This document shows positions 1-6,139 of a DNA stretch of 7,866 nt, one piece after another. This stretch comes from JBDTMC01 sp039934475 (GTDB lineage Bacteria; Acidobacteriota; Terriglobia; Bryobacterales; Bryobacteraceae). Position 1 is the first letter of the stretch. Every line of letters begins with the position of its first letter. The stretch covers positions 1 through 7,866 of the forward strand of contig JBDTMC010000371.1 in assembly GCA_039934475.1 (NCBI GenBank). The letters are read 5' to 3'. A program made the translations under genes and the position numbers. The notes under the pieces were generated by a model. It made no database searches, had not been told where the DNA came from, and saw only the letters and a program-made list of their open reading frames with translations.

Positions 1-693
1 AGTCTCCGTCGGCGTCCCTGTAGGATCGGGGTTACCGGGGTCGCCGAGGGTGTGGCCGGTTGTGTCGTCGGTATGCCAGGCCTGACTCTGGAACTTCAGG
101 AAAATCGCCACCCACTGGGTCTGCTTGGGAAATTGGAATAGCAGACCGCCGTCCTGCCACACGCCGTCGTCCTTCACGAAGCTGCCGGCGTTGCCCTGGT
201 TCATATGGATATCGTGGATGCCGTTCCCCGGAATGAAGCCAAAATACTGATCGGCTTTGTTCTCAGGACCCCAGCGCTGCCCAAACGCATACACCAGTGC
301 TTCCTCGTCCGCCATGGCCCGTTGCACCACCTGATCCAACTTTTCGTTAAGGTCGTTATCGGGTCCATCGGCGAGCGCCGGGATTTTTATCATCGTAGTG
401 GGTTGAAAGAGATTGCCGCGTATGAAATCGAGTGCGCCCGACTCGGCTTGCGAGGCCAGCGGCGTGAACCCGCTCGGCTTGGCTTCCACGATAGCGGTTA
501 TCGGGTGAACAAAGTTGGGATCGACATGGAACATCAGGTCCGATGGCGCCAGTTGCGACTTAACATTGACAGCGACGCGATAGTGGACTCCGGCTTCATC
601 CACAAGTTCAATTTGATAATGCGGCGAGCCGCCGGTTGCCAGCCGCCGCGAAATGGGTCTCGCTTTGCAAACTCCGTACCCGCTGATGGGCAT
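1..693 (-). CDS. DUF2278 (YukJ-like) family protein, C-terminus cut by window edge
   Basis: This reading frame is open from an ATG at 693-691 to the window edge and gives 231 residues; the C-terminus lies outside. I recognise the DUF2278/YukJ family from several motifs: the N-terminus MPISGYGVCKARP, PHYQIELVDE (25-34), GALDFIRGNLF (86-96), GPDNDLNEKLD (110-120), the signature PGNGIHDIHMNQGN (155-168), VWQDGGLLFQFP (178-189) and FQSQAWHTDD (201-210). The start is supported by AAGGAG six bases upstream of the ATG and by the family-typical N-terminus. After residue 217 the sequence becomes a Pro/Gly/Thr-rich linker, which suggests a further C-terminal domain; some relatives carry a lamin-tail-like domain there, but that part is not visible. 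There is no signal peptide or membrane segment. The biochemical function of the family is not established to my knowledge. The gene is divergent from the sigma-factor cluster, so a functional link is possible but unproven. Confidence 0.9.
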   Translation of the reverse strand, partial: MPISGYGVCKARPISRRLATGGSPHYQIELVDEAGVHYRVAVNVKSQLAPSDLMFHVDPNFVHPITAIVEAKPSGFTPLASQAESGALDFIRGNLFQPTTMIKIPALADGPDNDLNEKLDQVVQRAMADEEALVYAFGQRWGPENKADQYFGFIPGNGIHDIHMNQGNAGSFVKDDGVWQDGGLLFQFPKQTQWVAIFLKFQSQAWHTDDTTGHTLGDPGNPDPTGTPTET

Positions 694-851
694 AAATGTC
701 TCCTTGAAAATTCGGTGGCCGCCGCAGCGGCCCTTCTCTATAGCGTGAAGAACGAATGCGAATCGTTTCAGAATTTTGCGTGAGGATTCTGTTACTACGA
801 TGAGGGAATCGGTCGTGGATGTAATACCATAGCGGTGACACGGAGCGAAGA
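694..851. promoter_or_regulatory. Divergent intergenic region between the DUF2278 and sigma factor genes
   Basis: This 158-bp gap separates two divergent genes and must hold both promoters. For the minus-strand gene, a TATAGA hexamer (read on the minus strand, near 742-737) is a possible -10 box, but no convincing -35 box is seen. For the plus-strand gene, TAATAC at 822-827 is a possible -10 box, also without a clear -35 partner. A 6-bp inverted repeat, CAGAAT (769-774) and ATTCTG (786-791), separated by 11 bases, could be an operator. No ECF-type GGAAC -35 motif was recognised, so autoregulation by the adjacent sigma factor is not shown. The region's role is secure from gene layout; the individual boxes are weak guesses. 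Confidence 0.4.
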
Positions 852-1421
852 GTGGAGCGCCAAACATTTGATGCTGTCTATGTACAGCGGCTGAAAGACG
901 GGGATGCGGCCACTCAGGCCGACTTCTCCCGCTATTTCGGCGAACTCCTGTTGTGCAAGCTCCGCGCCCGTCTGCGCTCGCCGCAGTTGATCGAGGATGT
1001 CCGGCAGGAGACGTTCCTGCGCGTCTTTGTGACGCTGCGCCGCAATGGACTGGAACACCCGGAACGGCTCGGCGCATTTGTACTCTCGGTCTGCAATAAC
1101 GTGATGTTGGAGTCACTGCGCGCCGAAGGCCGAGCCGGGCAAATGCCCGAGAACGCTCCGGAACCGGCCGACGAACGCGTTAACCTGGAAAGCGAACTGG
1201 TCACCGGGGAGCGTCAGGCTACCGTGCGGGCCGTGCTTTCGACGATGCCGGCGAAGGATCGCGACCTGTTGCGCAAAGTGTTCCTGGAGGAGCGCGATAA
1301 AGACGAGGTTTGCCGCGAGCACAGCGTCGACCGCGGCTATCTCCGCGTGCTTCTGCATCGTGCCCGCAACCGCTTCCGCGTGGCGCTGGAACGAGATCTC
1401 GTAAAAAGGCAGGGCGCCTAA
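852..1421 (+). CDS. ECF-family RNA polymerase sigma factor
   Basis: This 189-aa protein has the two-domain layout of extracytoplasmic-function sigma factors. Region 2 lies at about 8-92 and includes the core-binding stretch EDVRQETFLRVF (48-59). Region 4 lies at about 122-178 and ends in a helix-turn-helix, from DKDEV (149) through GYLRVLLHRARNRFR (162-176). The 30-residue acidic linker between them (about 93-121) is typical, and no extra C-terminal domain is present. It would direct RNA polymerase to a dedicated set of promoters. The start is a GTG at 852, with GGAG six bases upstream. An in-frame stop at 822-824 and no better start codon between exclude a longer protein. The next gene encodes a membrane anti-sigma factor 44 bp downstream, the usual pairing. 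The target promoters and the inducing signal are not visible. Confidence 0.93.
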   Translation: MERQTFDAVYVQRLKDGDAATQADFSRYFGELLLCKLRARLRSPQLIEDVRQETFLRVFVTLRRNGLEHPERLGAFVLSVCNNVMLESLRAEGRAGQMPENAPEPADERVNLESELVTGERQATVRAVLSTMPAKDRDLLRKVFLEERDKDEVCREHSVDRGYLRVLLHRARNRFRVALERDLVKRQGA

Positions 1422-1465
1422 CTGAAACGTATGACGTCTTTACATCACCAATGGACAGGAGGCGC

Positions 1466-2107
1466 ATGGAACACGCGAACGCACTAAAGAATTACGCGGT
1501 AGAGCGCTACCTGCTTGGGGAAATGACGGACGGTCAGAAAGACGAGTTCGAAGCGCACTATTTTGAATGCCGGGATTGCGGAGAAGAGCTCCGCGCCGCT
1601 ACGGCATTTCTCGACAACTACCGCCAGGTTGCCGCCGAAGAGCCGGTTGTTATGCCGGCGCCTGCCAGACAGCGCGATTGGTTCGCCTGGCTGCGCTGGA
1701 CCTTCCTGCAGCCCGCACTCACCGGCGCGCTGGCGCTCTTCATCGGGTACCAGTCGTTCTATCAGATTCCGAAATTGCAGCACTTGGCGCAGGCTCCGGT
1801 AGTAGAGGCGCGTTTGGATCTTGGCGCGCGCGGCGATGCCGACGTCGTCGCCGTGCCAAAAGGCGAGCGGGTCCAGTTCGCGATTCCTATCAATCCTTCT
1901 CAATGGGCAGAAACCTATCAGGTCACCCTGACTCCGGTGGCCGGCGGCAAGACGATTGCGTTTAGCGCACCCGGACCAGCGCGCGACCGCGCGTCCTCTT
2001 TGAGGATCATGGTGCCTGTAGATCTGACTTCTGGAGTGTATGACGTAGCTTTGCGCTGGCCTCCGAACGGAGCCGGCAGCGCACGGATAACCATCAAGAG
2101 CGAGTAA
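1466..2107 (+). CDS. Anti-sigma factor with zinc-finger motif and one membrane segment
   Basis: From the ATG at 1466 this encodes 213 residues. The N-terminal cytoplasmic part carries ERYLLGEMTD (13-22) and then His31-x3-Cys35-x2-Cys38, the HxxxCxxC signature of zinc-associated anti-sigma (ZAS/zf-HC2) domains, which bind and sequester ECF sigma factors. A hydrophobic stretch at about 78-99 is the single membrane helix, preceded by basic and Trp-rich residues (RQRDWFAWLRW). Residues 100-213 would be periplasmic and look beta-rich; I recognise no named domain there. The partner is most likely the sigma factor 44 bp upstream. AGGAGG at 1457-1462 is only 3 bases from this ATG. An in-frame ATG at 1451, five codons earlier, is possible but has no ribosome binding site. 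Longer starts would run into the sigma gene and have no family support. The periplasmic domain could be the sensor or the point of proteolytic control; this is inference. Confidence 0.85.
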   Translation: MEHANALKNYAVERYLLGEMTDGQKDEFEAHYFECRDCGEELRAATAFLDNYRQVAAEEPVVMPAPARQRDWFAWLRWTFLQPALTGALALFIGYQSFYQIPKLQHLAQAPVVEARLDLGARGDADVVAVPKGERVQFAIPINPSQWAETYQVTLTPVAGGKTIAFSAPGPARDRASSLRIMVPVDLTSGVYDVALRWPPNGAGSARITIKSE

Positions 2108-2120
2108 GGAGAATCGGAGC

Positions 2121-2903
2121 ATGGAATCTAAGGATCGGGCAGTTTCACACTATGCCTTCCGCGGTAACGCCTCAGGCGCCGGCGGAACCCTCACTGAGGT
2201 GAAGGATCAGAGTGTAGGCAAGATCATCCCTACCTACGCAGCGTCGTCGCTGCCGGTTACGGGCGGCCGGTCACGGTCTGAATACCCCGGATACAAGTAC
2301 TCGGCGAATGGTCTGGAGATCTTCCGCTCTGGCCCCATCACGACGCACGCTGAGACGATGGAGAACTCTGCCGGGGATTCCATTACGTCCGTCAGCGCCG
2401 AGGCCTTTGATGTCTGGGTTTACCCCTCCTTTGAAATTCCATACCTGCGGTCGCACTTGCAGGCGCAAAGCACAACCGTGGAAGGGATGGCTAACATCCG
2501 CCTTGGCAATTGCGTGCTCAATGAGATTCGGCTGGGCAGCAACGTGGTGAAAGTGGAACTGGACCTGAAGACGTTCTCCGAATGCGATTCGTTCGAAGAG
2601 GCAATAAAGGGCGCCAGCAGCCACCGCAAGTCTGCCACAGGGGCTCCGGCGACGGGAGGCTCCAAGGGAGTAATCGTTTCCGACATCGTCGCCAAGCTGA
2701 TTCCTCCCGACAAGGCCGGCGACGAAATCACGGTGGTGGACAACCGCATCTATTGGAAGAACTTTGGCTGGATTATAGTGGGGGAGATTCTGATCTCGAG
2801 GCAATATCGGCGATTAACGATGATCCGGTTGGAACTGGGCTCGCCGATAAAAGGAAGTATAGGGATTGGCGAAACCGAATCCGACGGCCATTGGGTTCCT
2901 TAG
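2121..2903 (+). CDS. Unrecognised 260-aa protein between the anti-sigma and CHAT genes
   Basis: The gene starts at an ATG at 2121, with AAGGAG (2106-2111) nine bases upstream and overlapping the stop codon of the anti-sigma gene 13 bp away, so the two are very likely co-translated. I do not recognise the protein with confidence. There is no signal peptide and no membrane helix. The N-terminal half is rich in Gly, Ser and Thr with alternating hydrophobic residues and looks beta-rich (LPVTGGRS at 44-51; SITSVSAEAFDVWVYPSFE at 87-105). A low-complexity linker, SSHRKSATGAPATGGSKG (166-183), separates it from a C-terminal part with IYWKNFGWIIVGEILISRQ (209-227). The layout vaguely recalls 'choice-of-anchor P' secreted proteins, but those normally have a signal peptide, so I give this little weight. 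Its last 38 bases overlap the start of the CHAT gene. Its position makes it a candidate partner or substrate of the CHAT protein or of the sigma/anti-sigma pair. Confidence 0.85.
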   Translation: MESKDRAVSHYAFRGNASGAGGTLTEVKDQSVGKIIPTYAASSLPVTGGRSRSEYPGYKYSANGLEIFRSGPITTHAETMENSAGDSITSVSAEAFDVWVYPSFEIPYLRSHLQAQSTTVEGMANIRLGNCVLNEIRLGSNVVKVELDLKTFSECDSFEEAIKGASSHRKSATGAPATGGSKGVIVSDIVAKLIPPDKAGDEITVVDNRIYWKNFGWIIVGEILISRQYRRLTMIRLELGSPIKGSIGIGETESDGHWVP

Positions 2904-5286
2904 CCTCCTACTGACCCTGACGGTAGTTGGGCTGAATTCATGCAGTCGCGCTCCCCGCCCGCCGTCGCCCACCGTTTACCAGCAAGCCTGGACGGCGTTC
3001 CGTGAGGGCGACTTAGAGAAGGCAGCGCGTCTGCTGGAGCCCTATCAAAGTTTTCTGGAAAACGAGACTTCGGCCGAGGCCGGCCGGATGCGTCTGCTCA
3101 AAGTTGAGGTCTTGCTCGCACAGGCCAAGTACGACAACGCCGCCTTCCTGCTGGCGAAGAGTCCGAGCGACGATGCCGAATTGCGCGTGCGTGCCGGCCG
3201 CGACTGGGCGGAACTTCTCATGAAGCTTAGCCGGCCCCAAGCCGCTCTGGCCCAATTGGGTGACACCGAGCGAGCCGCTGCCAAATTGCCCGATACCAGC
3301 TGGCTGGGACGCACCAAAACGATGCAGGGCGTCTTCCTTGCCATCATGGGCGAATTCGACCGCGGCGAACAACTGCTGCAAGACGGCCGCCGTAACGCCG
3401 CTCAGCGACACGACGACTATGACCTCGCCAGTGCCCTCGTCAACCTAAACTACCTGTACTTCAACCTGGGACGATTCGACGAATGCATCCGCTACGGCCA
3501 ACTGGGCGCGGAGGCGGGTGAGCGTGTTCATGCCAAGCGCTTGATTTCCGCAGTCTATGGCAATAGCGCCGCGTGTCTGGCAGCGCTGGGCGACATGGAA
3601 GCGTCCCAGGATCTTAATGACAAGGCCGTGCGCATCCAGACCGAGATCGGAGACAAGCGGATGCTGAGCCAGAGTCTCGGCAGAATGGGTATCGTCCGCT
3701 TCCAACACAATGAGCCGGAACTGGCGGTGGCGAATTATCGTCAGGCCTACGAGTTGGCGCGCACCGCTGCGCCAGACGATGCTTCGCGCTGGGCGGTAAA
3801 TCTCGCCGTGGCCTACATTCGAATCGGCAATTTGGCGGAGGCCGAGCGATGGAACAACGAAGCGCGAAAGCTGAAAGTGGCCGCCGGCGATGAGAAGACG
3901 CTGGCATTCGTGGAGTTGAACGCCGCCCAGATCGCAGCCGCCCGCGGCGAGGTGGACGATTCGCGCCGCAGGCTGGAGGGTCTCGTCGGCAATGTCAAGA
4001 ACCTCGTTAGCATGCAATGGTCGGCCCACGCGGAACTGGGACGGCTCGATGCAAAGGCCGGCCGTTACGAAGAAGCCGACAAACACTTTCAGTCCGCTCT
4101 AGATCTGATCAACACTCGCCGCAGCGAGTTTGAAGGAACGGTCTATAAGATCTCGTTCCTGGCCAGCCGAATCAACTTTTATCAGGAGTATGTGGATGCG
4201 CTGATGACTCGCGGCGACGGCCGTCTGGCGCTCCGGGTTGCCGAATCGAGCCGTGCCCGGGATCTCACAGGCGGTGCCCGGCCGGTGGAGGAGATCCAGG
4301 CCGCCAGCCACCGCCTCAACGCCACCCTGGTCTCCTATTGGCTGGCCCCCAAACAGAGTTGGATGTGGGTGGTGACGCCGGCGGACGTTCAATGGAAGAA
4401 GCTGCCCGGGCAGGCAGAATTGGAAAGGCTGGTGGAGGCACATCGTGACGCGGTGGAGAAGAACAATCGGGATCCGCTCACCGCAGAAGCTTCGCACCGC
4501 CTGGCCAGCTTGCTGCTGGAGCCGTTGCGCGGCCACGCCAACGTCATCGTTGTGCCGGACGGCGCTCTCGCCCGGATGAACCTCGAAACCCTGCCTATGG
4601 ACGGCAAGTACTGGCTTGAGCAGGCCACGGTCAGTGTAACCCCGTCGCTCAGCCTGCTCGCCGCCGCGCCCGCAGGAAAGACCCGTGCCCCGCTGGCGAT
4701 GCTCGCTGTCGGCGACGCCGAGGAGACCAATAGCCGCTACCCGAAGCTGAAATTCGCTCGCCAGGAAATCAATGATCTCGCCGGACAGTGGCCCGGCGCG
4801 GACGTCCTTACAGGCGTGGCAGCCACTCCCGAAGCGTATGAGAGTGCGCACCCGGAGCAATTCCGGTTCATTCACTTTGCTGCCCACGCCGAGGCCAATC
4901 CACAAGACCCTCTAACTTCGGCCATCATTCTTTCACCGGCGCATGACCGCTACCGGCTTTTGGTCCGGGATGTCGCCGCCCACCCTTTGCGCGCCGATCT
5001 GGTGACGATCTCCGGATGCCGCAGCGCGGGTGTGCGTGCCTATTCCGGCGAAGGGCTCATCGGTTTCGCCTGGGGCTTTCTGCGGGCCGGCGCCCACGCC
5101 GTGGTCGCCGGTCTGTGGAAGGTGAACGATGAATCGACTGCCGACTTGATGTCAGCCATGTATCGCGGTGTGGCGGCAGGCCGTCCACCGGCGAAAGCTC
5201 TTCACGACGCCAAGCTGGAACTCCTCCACAGCGCGTCGTGGTCCCGACCCTACTACTGGGCTCCCTTCCAGATTTACGTGCAGTGA
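2866..5286 (+). CDS. TPR-CHAT protein, putative caspase-like protease, predicted lipoprotein
   Basis: This 806-aa protein has three parts. Residues 1-25 form a lipoprotein-like signal peptide: Lys3, a hydrophobic core at 9-23, then Leu23-Asn24-Ser25-Cys26. Asn at -2 is unusual for a lipobox, and Ser27 after the Cys would favour outer-membrane delivery. Residues ~35-430 form helical tetratricopeptide repeats, clear at about 186-219, 229-262, 268-302, 310-343 and 383-415. Residues ~485-806 form the CHAT domain (caspase HetF associated with TPRs, clan CD proteases). The His box FIHFAAHAEAN gives His674, and the Cys box LVTISGCRSAG gives Cys718, followed by GEGLIGFAWGFLRAGAHAVV and LWKVNDEST as in the family. 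The dyad is intact, so peptidase activity is plausible, though the glycine normally after the His is Ala675. The start is a TTG at 2866: AAGGAAG lies eight bases upstream, an in-frame TAG at 2860 blocks anything longer, and only this start supplies the signal peptide. It overlaps the upstream gene by 38 bases, suggesting translational coupling. Substrate unknown. Confidence 0.92.
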   Translation: MAKPNPTAIGFLSLLLTLTVVGLNSCSRAPRPPSPTVYQQAWTAFREGDLEKAARLLEPYQSFLENETSAEAGRMRLLKVEVLLAQAKYDNAAFLLAKSPSDDAELRVRAGRDWAELLMKLSRPQAALAQLGDTERAAAKLPDTSWLGRTKTMQGVFLAIMGEFDRGEQLLQDGRRNAAQRHDDYDLASALVNLNYLYFNLGRFDECIRYGQLGAEAGERVHAKRLISAVYGNSAACLAALGDMEASQDLNDKAVRIQTEIGDKRMLSQSLGRMGIVRFQHNEPELAVANYRQAYELARTAAPDDASRWAVNLAVAYIRIGNLAEAERWNNEARKLKVAAGDEKTLAFVELNAAQIAAARGEVDDSRRRLEGLVGNVKNLVSMQWSAHAELGRLDAKAGRYEEADKHFQSALDLINTRRSEFEGTVYKISFLASRINFYQEYVDALMTRGDGRLALRVAESSRARDLTGGARPVEEIQAASHRLNATLVSYWLAPKQSWMWVVTPADVQWKKLPGQAELERLVEAHRDAVEKNNRDPLTAEASHRLASLLLEPLRGHANVIVVPDGALARMNLETLPMDGKYWLEQATVSVTPSLSLLAAAPAGKTRAPLAMLAVGDAEETNSRYPKLKFARQEINDLAGQWPGADVLTGVAATPEAYESAHPEQFRFIHFAAHAEANPQDPLTSAIILSPAHDRYRLLVRDVAAHPLRADLVTISGCRSAGVRAYSGEGLIGFAWGFLRAGAHAVVAGLWKVNDESTADLMSAMYRGVAAGRPPAKALHDAKLELLHSASWSRPYYWAPFQIYVQ

Positions 5287-5325
5287 AACGCTTTGCCTTC
5301 CGTTGTCACCAAACGGTAGACACGT

Positions 5326-5622
5326 ATGGGCTTTGAATTCGTTATCGGCGTGCTGGCCGTGTGGCGTGCCAGCCATTTGCTGGCGCTGGAGGACGGCCCT
5401 TTCGATGTCTTCAGCCGGCTTCGGAGGGCGGCGGGTACGGGCTTCTGGGGCACCTTGGTCGGGTGCCTCTACTGCGTAAGCCTGTGGCTGGCGGCACCAG
5501 TCGCCTTATTCCTTGTGGAAGGGTGGCGGTTGCGGGGATTGACCTGGCTCGCCCTATCCGGCGGCGCCATCCTATTGGAACGCGCAACGGCGCGCGTCAC
5601 CTGGCACGAGGAGCCCAATTGA
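5326..5622 (+). CDS. DUF1360 family small membrane protein
   Basis: This 98-aa protein matches the DUF1360 family. It has an N-terminal hydrophobic helix (about 4-12) ending in WRASHLLALEDGPFDVFSRL (13-32), the characteristic W-R-x-(S/T)-H-L plus acidic-D-G-P-F block. Next comes GCLYCVSLWLA (46-56), a Cys-x2-Cys motif (Cys47, Cys50) leading into a second membrane helix (about 51-65), and a third hydrophobic segment at about 71-84. The family's function is unknown to me; relatives are small inner-membrane proteins, and the paired Cys could bind metal or form a disulphide. The gene begins 39 bp after the CHAT gene in the same direction, so it may be the last gene of that operon. The ribosome binding site is weak (GGTAG near 5315-5319), so translation may depend on coupling. 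Its stop is 5 bp from the stop of the convergent hemerythrin gene. Confidence 0.85.
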   Translation: MGFEFVIGVLAVWRASHLLALEDGPFDVFSRLRRAAGTGFWGTLVGCLYCVSLWLAAPVALFLVEGWRLRGLTWLALSGGAILLERATARVTWHEEPN

Positions 5623-5627
5623 CCCCG

Positions 5628-6050
5628 TTACGCGCCGCAAGCCTGCAAGAAAGTGGCCAGAGCTTTATCCATCCCGAGCGTGTGGCTGACCACCCAGTGC
5701 TCGAGGAACGTGACAAGTTCCTGCGAAAGTGCCATACGGCCGGAGCGTACCGCGGCGTCCAACGTTTGCACTTGTCCCATCAGTTTGGCGTGTTCTGCCT
5801 TGTGTTTGAGAACGTCCGGGTAGAAGTGCTGCCTCATCAGCCGCTCTTCGTTCGCAAAGTGATTCTGTGTTTGCTTGGCGAGGGCCTCAAGGGTGAGTTT
5901 AAGATTCCGTACCGGCCGGTCTGAGGCCAACCCAACACTCAGTTCGTTGAGTAGTGTCACCAGCTTCCGGTGATCGTCATCTATAGCCTCAATTCCACCG
6001 CTATAGTCTTGATTCCAAGCAACTGGTTTTGCGTTTTCAGGCGATGCCAT
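5628..6050 (-). CDS. Bacteriohemerythrin, non-haem di-iron oxygen-binding protein
   Basis: This 140-aa single-domain protein begins at the ATG at 6050. All expected di-iron ligands of the hemerythrin family are visible: His27 (EAIDDDHRKLV), His64 and Glu68 (NHFANEERLM), His83 and His87 (HKAEH), and His123 with Asp128 (SHTLGMD). The N-terminal WNQDYSGGIEAID (12-24) is the usual entry strand. The length fits a free-standing bacteriohemerythrin, so the likely role is reversible O2 binding in the cytoplasm for storage, delivery or sensing. The frame stays open upstream to an ATG at 6158, but those 36 extra residues do not resemble the family and would overlap the divergent gene at 6140, so I prefer 6050. 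The ribosome binding site is weak (GAGTGGGT just before the ATG). It converges on the DUF1360 gene and diverges from the LolA-like gene; a functional link to either is not evident. Confidence 0.93.
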   Translation of the reverse strand: MASPENAKPVAWNQDYSGGIEAIDDDHRKLVTLLNELSVGLASDRPVRNLKLTLEALAKQTQNHFANEERLMRQHFYPDVLKHKAEHAKLMGQVQTLDAAVRSGRMALSQELVTFLEHWVVSHTLGMDKALATFLQACGA

Positions 6051-6139
6051 ACCCACTCTATCGGCAGTTTCGTGTTTGGCGATAGGCTCATCGGGGTGAT
6101 AGCCTTTGATCGGACGGAAAACAGTAGGAGAACGAATAC
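6051..6139. promoter_or_regulatory. Divergent intergenic region between hemerythrin and the LolA-like gene
   Basis: These 89 bp separate two divergent start codons and should hold both promoters. No clear -35/-10 pair stands out. An imperfect hairpin lies at 6084-6105: AGGCT-c-ATC pairs with GAT-AGCCT across a GGGGT loop, with one bulged C. It could be an operator or a leader structure. A good ribosome binding site for the plus-strand gene, TAGGAG, lies at 6125-6130. Confidence 0.35.

Noticed and set aside
205..783. 192-codon open frame on the plus strand opposite the DUF2278 gene
   Set aside because: It is the antisense shadow of a well-supported DUF2278 protein, has no recognisable motifs, and is Arg-rich as expected for a shadow frame.
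1310..1465. N-terminal extension of the anti-sigma gene by 52 codons
   Set aside because: The extension overlaps the end of the sigma gene, is rich in Arg and Pro, and does not resemble ZAS proteins; the ATG at 1466 has an AGGAGG upstream.
4099..4905. Long minus-strand open frame (268 codons) inside the CHAT gene
   Set aside because: The plus frame there encodes the conserved CHAT domain; the minus frame is a GC-rich shadow without known motifs.
852..5286. Identity with a type III-E CRISPR (Craspase) locus
   Set aside because: There is no CRISPR array, no gRAMP/Cas7-11 and no recognisable Csx30; the CHAT protein here carries a signal peptide. Only a general analogy of parts is claimed.
5580..5597. 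Hairpin ACGCGC/GCGCGT near the end of the DUF1360 gene as a terminator
   Set aside because: It lies within coding sequence, has a short stem and no following T-run; GC-rich codons give such repeats by chance.
5361..5924. 187-codon plus-strand frame spanning the DUF1360/hemerythrin junction
   Set aside because: It overlaps two genes with clear family motifs in other frames and has no recognisable domain.
6051..6139. Riboswitch in the leader of the LolA-like gene
   Set aside because: Only one small imperfect hairpin is visible, and no conserved aptamer core of a known class was recognised.
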